Shown here: one piece after another, positions 51,668-59,537 of the stretch | Position numbering within the stretch: position 1 is the stretch's first letter | Layout of the letters: each line of letters starts with the position of its first letter | Origin: an uncultured Flavobacteriales bacterium | GTDB lineage: Bacteria; Bacteroidota; Bacteroidia; Flavobacteriales_D; Crocinitomicaceae | Length of the DNA: 64,000 nucleotides | Reading direction: 5' to 3' | Assembly (NCBI GenBank): GCA_913054135.1 | Contig: CAJXJK010000003.1 | Location: 186,001 to 250,000, forward strand | Made by a program: the position numbers and the translations under genes | The notes under the pieces: model-generated | Told to the model about the DNA's origin: nothing | What the model saw: only the letters and a program-made list of their open reading frames with translations | Database searches by the model: none

Positions 51668-53757
51668 TATTCTTCAAATTCTATGTTGAAATCGTTAGTG
51701 AAAATGAGTTTTCCTTCTCTCTTCGTGTCTGATCCAGGAATAACAAAGCCTTTGATTTTGGTAGTCTTTTTCTTTGTGACGAGGTCTGATAACTGTTTGT
51801 CAGTCAGTTTTTTACCCATAAATTCAAATGGAATTCTAAAGTCGCAGCCTGACTTGAAAGCAGAGCATCCATAGGCGCTTTTACCTTTTAGGATTTCTCC
51901 GCTAGAACATTTTGGACACGTTTCTGCTGTTATATCATTGCTTTTCTTTTGTTTAGCTTTCTCGTTTTTGTCAGTGGCAATTGCAATAGTTTTATTCTCT
52001 GCAAACTTCACATTGTTGGTGATGTCGACCACCATCTGAACGAGTTCTTTTTTGAATTTATCTACAGAGTATTCTCCCTTTTCTATAAGTCGAAGTTTGT
52101 GCTCCCATTGACCGGTTAGTTCAGGCGATTTGAGAAGGTCAGACTTGATAGTATCTATGAGGTCAACCCCAGTAACCGTTGCATGGATGTTCTTTTTTGT
52201 TCGCTCTATGTAACGTCTTCTAAAGAGGGTTTCAATGATGTTGGCACGTGTAGAAGGTCTGCCTATACCATTCTCTTTCATGGCGTCTCTTAGTTCATCA
52301 TCATCAACTGTTTTACCGGCTGTTTCCATTGCTCTAAGCAGTGTTGCCTCTGTGTAATGTTTAGGAGGCCGAGTGTCCTTTTCTTGAATTTCAGGCTCGT
52401 GTGGTCCCTTTTCTCCCTTCTCAAATGAGGGCATTATTTTTTCATCTGTTCCTTTGCTGTCCGCGTTTTCTTCTTTAGAGTACACATCTCTCCAACCAGG
52501 AGTGATGATTTGCTTACCGGTAGCTTTGAATTGTACTTGATCTACTTTTCCAATAACTGTAGTGTTGGACACTATACAATCAGGATAGAATACAGAAATA
52601 AACCTTTTGGTAATGGTATTATAGATCTTTTGTTCATCAGGTGAGATGCCTGAAGGGCTTACTCCGGTCGGAATAATAGCGTGGTGGTCAGTGACTTTTT
52701 TGTCATTGAAAACCTTTTTCGATTTTCTGATTGGAGAACCTTTGAGGGGTTCTGTGAGCTTTGAGAAGTAAGTTAATCCAGCCAATATTTTTGGCACTTT
52801 AGGATAGATATCCTCAGATAAAAAAGTCGTGTCGACCCTTGGGTATGTGACCAATTTTTTTTCATACAACCCTTGAACAAGCTTCAAAGTATGATCAGCT
52901 GAAAGTCCAAATTTGTTATTAGATTCTACTTGAATTGAAGTCAAATCAAAAAGGCGAGGGGGTTGTTCTTTACCTTCTTTTTGCTCATAGCTATCAACTT
53001 CAAAGTCCTTGTCTTTTGCATAGTTTATTGCTGCTTCAGCTTTCTCTTTGGTCTTTAGTTTGCCAACAGTTGAGGAGAATAAGACTCCTTTATAATTGGT
53101 TTTGAGCTCCCAATACTTTTCTGATTTGAAGTTTTCTATCGTCTTTTGTCTATCCACAATCATGGCTAGCGTAGGCGTCTGAACTCGTCCAATTGAAAGT
53201 ACTTGACGTTCTGCTCCGTATTTCAATGTATATAGTCTTGTCGCGTTCATTCCCAGCAACCAGTCGCCTATCGCTCGTGAAGATCCGGCAGCATAAAGGT
53301 TTAAGAAATCTTTACCGTCCCTAAGTTTTTGAAATCCTTCTTGAATAGCTTCTTCTGTAAGAGATGATATCCATAGTCTTTTAATAGGCTTATCGTTCTT
53401 TGCCTTCAATAGAACCCATTGCTGAATAAGCTCTCCTTCTTGGCCGGCATCACCACAGTTTATAACTTCTTCACATCTTTGAACCAATGTTTCTATTGTT
53501 CTAAATTGTTTTTGAACTCCTTGATCCTCCATTACTTTGATTGAGAATTTGGAGGGAATCATAGGCAGAGTGGCTAAGTTCCACCATTTCCATATAGAGG
53601 TGTAGTCATGAGGTTCTTTTAATGTACAGAGGTGACCAAAGGTCCAAGAAACCCAATAGCCATTGCCTTCGAAGTAGCCATCTTTCTTCGTTTTTGCTCC
53701 TAAAATTGTAGCAATTTCTTTGGCAACACTAGGTTTCTCTGCTATACAAAGTTTCAT
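51667..53757 (-). CDS. topB: DNA topoisomerase III
   Basis: This 696-residue type IA topoisomerase decatenates and relaxes DNA. The TOPRIM domain is at the N-terminus (KLCIAEKPSVAKEIA, and NCGDAGQEGELIQ near residue 100). The active-site Tyr is in KLVTYPRVDTTFLS near 300, and the SIGRVQTPTLAMIVDRQ motif is near 195. A C-terminal four-Cys zinc-finger-like module (CPKCSSGEILKGKSAYGCSA) follows at about 615-650. It overlaps folA upstream by one base and the outer-membrane-protein gene by one base. Confidence 0.94.
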   Translation of the reverse strand: MKLCIAEKPSVAKEIATILGAKTKKDGYFEGNGYWVSWTFGHLCTLKEPHDYTSIWKWWNLATLPMIPSKFSIKVMEDQGVQKQFRTIETLVQRCEEVINCGDAGQEGELIQQWVLLKAKNDKPIKRLWISSLTEEAIQEGFQKLRDGKDFLNLYAAGSSRAIGDWLLGMNATRLYTLKYGAERQVLSIGRVQTPTLAMIVDRQKTIENFKSEKYWELKTNYKGVLFSSTVGKLKTKEKAEAAINYAKDKDFEVDSYEQKEGKEQPPRLFDLTSIQVESNNKFGLSADHTLKLVQGLYEKKLVTYPRVDTTFLSEDIYPKVPKILAGLTYFSKLTEPLKGSPIRKSKKVFNDKKVTDHHAIIPTGVSPSGISPDEQKIYNTITKRFISVFYPDCIVSNTTVIGKVDQVQFKATGKQIITPGWRDVYSKEENADSKGTDEKIMPSFEKGEKGPHEPEIQEKDTRPPKHYTEATLLRAMETAGKTVDDDELRDAMKENGIGRPSTRANIIETLFRRRYIERTKKNIHATVTGVDLIDTIKSDLLKSPELTGQWEHKLRLIEKGEYSVDKFKKELVQMVVDITNNVKFAENKTIAIATDKNEKAKQKKSNDITAETCPKCSSGEILKGKSAYGCSAFKSGCDFRIPFEFMGKKLTDKQLSDLVTKKKTTKIKGFVIPGSDTKREGKLIFTNDFNIEFEE

Positions 53758-54260
53758 TACTTTTTATAGTATCTGTATACTGTGAAGGGGTGTGGGTTTT
53801 TTTCATCTTGAGCGTGATGAAAGAGTTTTTCTTTGTTCCAGTTGTCCAGGTTGATTTCAGGAAAGAAAGCGTCGCCTTCAAAAGACGCATCAATTTGCGT
53901 TACAAACATTTCATCTACTAGGTCATTGTCAATACAATATTTGTATACCTGGCCTCCACCTATAACATATAGGTCTTTGCTGTTGTCATTTGAATTATCG
54001 TCAATGGCTGTATTAATGTCTTGATAGACCACGCAGCCTTCATCTTTGAAAGATGTGTCACGTGAAACAACAATGTTTTTGCGTTTAGGTAAAGGGCGAT
54101 ATTTGGCAGGTATTGACTCCCAGTTTTTTCTGCCCATTAAAACAGTACTTCCTTTTGTCATTGCTGAAAAGAATGCCATGTCTGCCGGAAGGTGCCAAAT
54201 GAGATCGTTATCTTTTCCAATAACTCTATTCTCTGCGATAGCAACAATAAGTTTAACCAT
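53757..54260 (-). CDS. folA: Dihydrofolate reductase
   Basis: FolA reduces dihydrofolate to tetrahydrofolate with NADPH, which regenerates the cofactor used up by thymidylate synthase. This 167-residue protein has the N-terminal VAIAENRVIGKDNDLIWHLP with the catalytic acidic residue following, VLMGRKNWESIP near residue 43 and YVIGGGQVYKY near 97. It begins 3 bases after thyA on the same strand, the common functional pairing. A parS-like site lies inside the gene at 54054-54069. Confidence 0.96.
   Translation of the reverse strand: MVKLIVAIAENRVIGKDNDLIWHLPADMAFFSAMTKGSTVLMGRKNWESIPAKYRPLPKRKNIVVSRDTSFKDEGCVVYQDINTAIDDNSNDNSKDLYVIGGGQVYKYCIDNDLVDEMFVTQIDASFEGDAFFPEINLDNWNKEKLFHHAQDEKNPHPFTVYRYYKK
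54054..54069. other. parS-like centromere site inside folA
   Basis: TGTGTCACGTGAAACA matches 15 of 16 bases of the parS consensus. It lies about 5.2 kb from sites 1 and 2. Confidence 0.75.
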
Positions 54261-54263
54261 AAA

Positions 54264-55088
54264 TTAAATTGAAACGGCAGCTTTAATGTGCGGGTGAAAT
54301 TCGTAATCTACTAATTCAAAATCTTCAAAAGTAAAGTCTTCAATGTTTTTAATAGCAGGATTCATTTTCATGGTAGGAAGTGGTTTTGGCTCTCTAGACA
54401 TTTGTAAATCAGCTTGTTCAAAGTGATTGTTGTATAAGTGTACGTCTCCAAATGAATGAATGAAATCTCCATATTCGAGGTCACACACTTGTGCTACCAT
54501 CATAGTGAGAAGTGCGTACGAACCAATGTTGAAAGGCACGCCCAAAAATACATCTGCTGATCTTTGGTACAGCTGGCAAGAAAGCTTGCCTTCTGTCACA
54601 TAAAACTGAAAGAATGCATGACATGGAGGAAGTGCAGCTTTGCCGTTGGCTATGTTCTCTTCAAAAGAAACGGTAGTGTCAGGCATTACTGAAGGGTTCC
54701 ATGCCGAAACCATGAGCCTTCTGCTGTTGGGGTTCGTTTTAATCTGTTCAATCACGTTTAATAACTGGTCTATTCCGTCTCCATTCCAATTTCTCCATTG
54801 TGCCCCATAAACAGGTCCTAAATCACCATTCTCATTTGCCCACTCGTTCCAAATCCTTACGCCGTTTTCACTTAAGTAATTTGTATTTGTGTCGCCTTTT
54901 ATGAACCACAATAGTTCATAAATGATTGATTTAAGGTGGAGCTTTTTGGTTGTTACCATAGGGAATCCTTCTTGCAGATCAAACCTCATTTGATAGCCGA
55001 ATACGCTTTTTGTTCCGGTTCCAGTTCGGTCTCCTTTTTGAATCCCTTTTTCTTTTATATGCTTGAGCAAGTCTAAATATGCTTTCAT
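54264..55088 (-). CDS. thyA: Thymidylate synthase
   Basis: ThyA methylates dUMP to dTMP using methylene-tetrahydrofolate. This 274-residue protein has the catalytic Cys in [13 protein letters not shown] near residue 155 and the nucleotide-binding [18 protein letters not shown] near 175. It is slightly longer than the 264-residue E. coli enzyme. It is the first gene of an operon with folA (3-base gap), topB and an outer-membrane-protein gene. Confidence 0.97.
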   Translation of the reverse strand: MKAYLDLLKHIKEKGIQKGDRTGTGTKSVFGYQMRFDLQEGFPMVTTKKLHLKSIIYELLWFIKGDTNTNYLSENGVRIWNEWANENGDLGPVYGAQWRNWNGDGIDQLLNVIEQIKTNPNSRRLMVSAWNPSVMPDTTVSFEENIANGKAALPPCHAFFQFYVTEGKLSCQLYQRSADVFLGVPFNIGSYALLTMMVAQVCDLEYGDFIHSFGDVHLYNNHFEQADLQMSREPKPLPTMKMNPAIKNIEDFTFEDFELVDYEFHPHIKAAVSI

Positions 55089-55211
55089 TTGGCGGTTTTG
55101 TTTGCTAAAATTACTGATTCATCTTCTTAACACTTCTTAATCACTATGCTAATGTTTGCACAAAAGATGATCTTTTTTCAACAAATTGTTTGAATCTATT
55201 GAAAAAGCAAT

Positions 55212-55219
55212 TAGATTTG
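55212..55219 (+). promoter_or_regulatory. -7 box (TAGATTTG) for the 55244-55651 gene
   Basis: The plus strand reads TAGATTTG, 24 bases before ATG 55244, and supports that start over the longer upstream frame. Confidence 0.5.
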
Positions 55220-55243
55220 ATCCACCACAAAGCCCTGATAATC

Positions 55244-55651
55244 ATGAACAAAGCACTGCTTATATTCGCTCTATTTGCTTCAATTGTCGCTAATTCAACC
55301 GTTGTACCAAAGGTTTGTTTAGGCCAATATGAAGCTAAAATTCCAGCATTTGAATTTGTTGACAACGACAAAACGATTAAAGCATCTGCTTATGATGTTA
55401 AACTAGTGTTGTTTTATGACCACATCAAATACTATTGTGGTGAAATAGAGTTACTCGGTTTCTATGAGTCAGTTGAGGATTCTTCAGGAGAAGTTAACAT
55501 GGCTGTTACCGTAACAAACAGTATTTCAATAGGTTTTGACTTTAACTTGCTTTTAGATAAAAAAACGAAGTCGTTAAAAATAACAGGTTTGAATGGTGTG
55601 CCTGAAGCGCAACTATCTAAAAGACAAATCAAACTGACGAAAAAGAATTAA
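55244..55651 (+). CDS. Small secreted protein of unknown function
   Basis: This 135-residue protein has a signal peptide (about 1-17, MNKALLIFALFASIVANS) and a beta-rich mature part with two Cys residues (KVCLGQ, YYCGEI). The frame is open 18 codons upstream, but the signal peptide and a promoter-like box favour 55244. No family is recognised. It converges on the cyclase gene with a 4-base overlap. Confidence 0.6.
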   Translation: MNKALLIFALFASIVANSTVVPKVCLGQYEAKIPAFEFVDNDKTIKASAYDVKLVLFYDHIKYYCGEIELLGFYESVEDSSGEVNMAVTVTNSISIGFDFNLLLDKKTKSLKITGLNGVPEAQLSKRQIKLTKKN

Positions 55652-58600
55652 TCTTTGTAATCGTCTTTCTTTAGTTTTTCTTCAATCTCTTTAATGTGTG
55701 ATAACTTCTTTTCTTTTCGAAGCTTTATGGCGCTTTGAGTGAAGTATGTATGCTGGTTCAAGAACTTGATTTGAATCTCATCCCATAACTTGTCACTTTC
55801 AAGCTTACCATGTTCTCGGAGCTCTCTTCTTAAAAGGTCAGCAATGTCATGAAAGTCATCACGCCCTAAATAGTCTAAATCGGCATCACACATTATTTGT
55901 TGCAGATGGGTCGTTGGACTTTGCGGTATTTCGGTAGACTTAATGAGGCCGTCAATAATATCTATTTGATCTTCGGTATAGCCATATTTTGGCAGGATTT
56001 CTCTTGCTAGACGCATCCCGATTTCTTCATTGTGATCGTATTTCTCAATGAATCCTGCGTCATGATATGTTGCCGCAGATTTTAATAAGAAAAGGTCTTC
56101 ATCAGTAATGCCTTCCATAATGGCAAGTCGCTCTACTGCTTGTGTTACGTCAATGGTATGATTGATACTATGATAAAGTAATTTTGGAGAAAGTTGCGTT
56201 TCTAGAATTTTCATAATGTGACGCTCAGCCTTCATGTAGTTAATTGAGCTATACAGGTGGAGATCAACAATCTTCCAGAACTTTTTATTTGGCTGAATGC
56301 CTAGGCCATCCAATGATAGTTCAGGCTTGATGCCCTTTACGCTATACATGTCAAGCATACCTTTATGCTTAGTCTGAATTTTCCCTCTATAGACACATTC
56401 AAAATATGGCGCTATAAACTCATAAGTGTTTCCTGAGACGTTTACGATTCCAGGATGACCATGCATCTCCATTCTTTGTGCTTGGTTAACTGAGGCGCCC
56501 CAAATGTCATAAGCAAACCTTTTTAATCCAATTACACCAGCAATCACTTCTCCTGTGTTTATTCCAATTCTAATTTGCCAAGTTTCTGGATCTACTTTGG
56601 CTCTCTCAGACATATAGTTGTTAATCTCTAATGCGGCCAGACAAACTTCAATAGCATTTGATTTATTTCTAATTGGGACACCACCTGCACACATGTATGA
56701 ATCACCAATAGTTTTAATTTTTTCTAAGTCGAACTTCTCAATGATTTCATCAAACTTTGAGAAATAACCATCAAGTTGTTGCACCAATTCCTGGGGTTTC
56801 ATATCCTCAGCAATTTTTGAAAATCCTACAAAATCAGTGAACAAGACTGACACATTTCTGTAATAACGGGCTTTAGACCTTCCTTTATTCTTAAGCTCTT
56901 CAGCAGTTCCTTCGGGTAATATATTTAAAAGAAGTTGCTCTACCTTTTCTTTTTCTTTTGCTAATAGTGAGTTTTGGTGCTCAATTTTTGCCTTCTGAAT
57001 TTCAACTTTCTTTTTCTGATCTTGGATTTTTTTGCTTTGCTCTGTTACCTGACGTGTTCTTTTAACAACCTCTATTTCAAGACGTACTTTCTGTCTTCTA
57101 ATCTTATCTACCCTTCTTCTATAAATAATGAAACCGAGCAAAACCAGAATTAAAATTGCAAGAATTCTAAACCACCAAGTCAACCAAAAAGGCGGCGTAA
57201 TTGTAATTTGAATTGAAGTAGGATTTGTTGACCAAATTCCATCAGCAGATTGTGCATACACGACTAAATTGTATTCGCCATGCGGTACATTTAGGTAATT
57301 TACTTTGTTTTCATTTTCAAGATATGTGAACTCTTCTTCGTGGCCCTCTAGCTTGTATTTGTATCTAGTTTTTGTTGGATTAGAGTAGTTAGTAGAAACG
57401 AACTCAAATGAAATGTCGTTCTGACTGTACTCTAATTTTATGTCTTTTGCAGAAGTAATGTGTTCGGCAATAAGCTCTTTTTTATTCGTCCCTTTTGTTG
57501 ATAGGATGACAGATGATATAATAACCTTTGGAGGATGAGGATTGATGTTTATTTCAGATGGGTCAAAAATGTTGTAGCCGTTTATTCCCCCAAAATAAAG
57601 CAGCCCTTTTGATGACTTCATGTAGGCATTGGTGTTGAACTCATTGCTTTGTAGTCCGTCTTTTACAGAGTAAGTCGTAAACTGTTCAGTAGTAGGGTTG
57701 AACTTAGAAAGACCCTTGTTTGTTGATGTCCATATCTGGCCATCTTCGTCCACCAAGAGTCCATAAATAACATTGTTCGATAATCCATCTAATTCAGTAT
57801 AGCTTGTGGTTTCTTTTGTCTTTAAGTTTAATTTTTTAAGCCCTTCACCATACGTCCCAAGCCACATAAAACCTTTCTCAGTTTGAAGAACAGATGTTAT
57901 TTGCCCATTGTTTTCATTATAGTTCTTGATAGGATAATGTTTAAAATAGAAAGAGCTGTCTTCTCTCTCAACCATGTTGTACAATCCTGAATTTGTCGTG
58001 ACAACCCACAGCTTCTGTGAAAGGTCTCTATAAACAATTTTAACTGAACCTTCGCCAATACTGTTGGCTGTTCCAGTGTGTTCATAGAATTGAAAATCGT
58101 AATTGTGCTTGTTGATGATTGATAATCCCGACCTAGATCCAATCCATAATCGGTTCTCATCAGCAGGCTTGATAGCATATACTCTGATGTTAGATGAATG
58201 TTCTTCATCCATGAACTCGATCCTTTTAATTTGGTAGTCATCATACAGTAAGTCATGAATCTCCAAGAGATATAATCCATCATCATAACCTAACCAAATC
58301 TTCTCTGGTGTTTCAACATGTATACTTAATAGATAGTGCTGTGTGCCATCTTCTCGATAGACATGAAAGAACTTTTTGATGTCTCTTTGGTAAATTGAAA
58401 GGTCTTTTTTAGTTCCAATATAGATGTTGGCCAAGCTGTCTTCGGCGAAACTCCAAACATTATAGTCAATCAAACCTTCATCAGGATTATTGTTCAGTGA
58501 TATTGTTGTAAAGCCTTGTTTGTACTTATCAAATTTTGAGATTCCTTTTTCTGTTCCGGCCCAAATAACACCATTTTCATCTTCGTAAATGGAGACAACA

Positions 58601-59535
58601 TTGTCGTCTAAGAGGCTAGAGTTGTTGTAAGGGTTTTTGTAATAATTGTAAATGTCCTCTTCACCGCTATCATTGAATTTAACTAGGTATAGTCCTTTTT
58701 CGGCAGTTCCCAGCCAAATGTGGTTAGGGTCTTCAGTATAGGCACAGTTTATTTTTGAATAGCGCAGCCTTCCCGTTTGAGTTAGGTTGTTGATGGTCTT
58801 ATTGTTCTTCACCAAAAATGGTCCTGTTTCAGTACAGACTATAATTTCATTGTCAGATTTTTGTTGAAATTGATTGACTTCACCAAGAGAACCAAGTTCT
58901 AAGTTTTCTATTTCTGTGAACTTCTTGTATGGAGCTGGAGAGTAAAACACTTGACCATATTTTGTTCCTACCCAAAGAGTTTTATTAGAATCAGCATATA
59001 AGGCAGAGAAAACTGAGGTTCCTTTGATTTCACTAATTATTTTGACTGATTTATCATTGTTATTAATGATGTTGATTCCATGTTTTTCTGACAATGCCCA
59101 AAGGTTGTTTGAGTTGTCGAAAGCAAGGTGAGTGAAGATGTATCCTTTTAAATCAGGGTATTCTTTTCTGTTAATTTTTGTAATCTCCCCTGTTTGTGGA
59201 TCTATTTTAGCGATTCCTCTATTGGTTCCAAACCACAAATTGTTTTTGTTATCAGGAAGTAAAGTATGGACATAATTGTTAGGCAAAGAATTGTCATTGT
59301 TTGCTTCGTTTTTAAGGACGTCAAACTTGTACCCATCATACCTATTAAGCCCATCTTGAGTACCTATCCACATGTAACCAAATTGATCTTGTTGTATACT
59401 GGTTACTTGACTTTGAGATAAACCATTTTCTATGGTATAAGTATCAAATTTGATACTTTTTTGCTGTGCGTAGCTAATTGCGGAAAGTCCGCATAATAGT
59501 ATAAGAAATGATAAAAAGCGAAATTGCTTCATCAA
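55648..59535 (-). CDS. Sensor protein: two-component propeller, adenylate cyclase and HD phosphohydrolase fusion
   Basis: This 1295-residue protein has a signal peptide (about 1-23), repeated reg_prop strands forming a two-component-type propeller (about 30-710), a Y_Y_Y domain (about 715-780), a transmembrane helix (788-805) and a coiled coil (about 815-875). A class III nucleotide cyclase domain (about 895-1070) and a C-terminal HD phosphohydrolase domain (about 1115-1250) follow. Metal Asp901 and Asp945, the ATP-selective pair Lys941 (KIKTIGD) and Asp1010 (YDIWG), and transition-state Asn1017 and Arg1021 are all present, predicting an adenylate rather than guanylate cyclase. The HD part has HSINHTID, YHDAGF and a late Asp. 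It ends a four-gene operon and is probably its signalling output. Confidence 0.85.
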   Translation of the reverse strand: MMKQFRFLSFLILLCGLSAISYAQQKSIKFDTYTIENGLSQSQVTSIQQDQFGYMWIGTQDGLNRYDGYKFDVLKNEANNDNSLPNNYVHTLLPDNKNNLWFGTNRGIAKIDPQTGEITKINRKEYPDLKGYIFTHLAFDNSNNLWALSEKHGINIINNNDKSVKIISEIKGTSVFSALYADSNKTLWVGTKYGQVFYSPAPYKKFTEIENLELGSLGEVNQFQQKSDNEIIVCTETGPFLVKNNKTINNLTQTGRLRYSKINCAYTEDPNHIWLGTAEKGLYLVKFNDSGEEDIYNYYKNPYNNSSLLDDNVVSIYEDENGVIWAGTEKGISKFDKYKQGFTTISLNNNPDEGLIDYNVWSFAEDSLANIYIGTKKDLSIYQRDIKKFFHVYREDGTQHYLLSIHVETPEKIWLGYDDGLYLLEIHDLLYDDYQIKRIEFMDEEHSSNIRVYAIKPADENRLWIGSRSGLSIINKHNYDFQFYEHTGTANSIGEGSVKIVYRDLSQKLWVVTTNSGLYNMVEREDSSFYFKHYPIKNYNENNGQITSVLQTEKGFMWLGTYGEGLKKLNLKTKETTSYTELDGLSNNVIYGLLVDEDGQIWTSTNKGLSKFNPTTEQFTTYSVKDGLQSNEFNTNAYMKSSKGLLYFGGINGYNIFDPSEININPHPPKVIISSVILSTKGTNKKELIAEHITSAKDIKLEYSQNDISFEFVSTNYSNPTKTRYKYKLEGHEEEFTYLENENKVNYLNVPHGEYNLVVYAQSADGIWSTNPTSIQITITPPFWLTWWFRILAILILVLLGFIIYRRRVDKIRRQKVRLEIEVVKRTRQVTEQSKKIQDQKKKVEIQKAKIEHQNSLLAKEKEKVEQLLLNILPEGTAEELKNKGRSKARYYRNVSVLFTDFVGFSKIAEDMKPQELVQQLDGYFSKFDEIIEKFDLEKIKTIGDSYMCAGGVPIRNKSNAIEVCLAALEINNYMSERAKVDPETWQIRIGINTGEVIAGVIGLKRFAYDIWGASVNQAQRMEMHGHPGIVNVSGNTYEFIAPYFECVYRGKIQTKHKGMLDMYSVKGIKPELSLDGLGIQPNKKFWKIVDLHLYSSINYMKAERHIMKILETQLSPKLLYHSINHTIDVTQAVERLAIMEGITDEDLFLLKSAATYHDAGFIEKYDHNEEIGMRLAREILPKYGYTEDQIDIIDGLIKSTEIPQSPTTHLQQIMCDADLDYLGRDDFHDIADLLRRELREHGKLESDKLWDEIQIKFLNQHTYFTQSAIKLRKEKKLSHIKEIEEKLKKDDYKD

Positions 59536-59537
59536 TG

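Noticed and set aside
52244-52255. Another CACGTG core inside topB
   Set aside because: Flanks (TTGG before and TAGA after) differ from parS at many positions, so it is not counted as a site.
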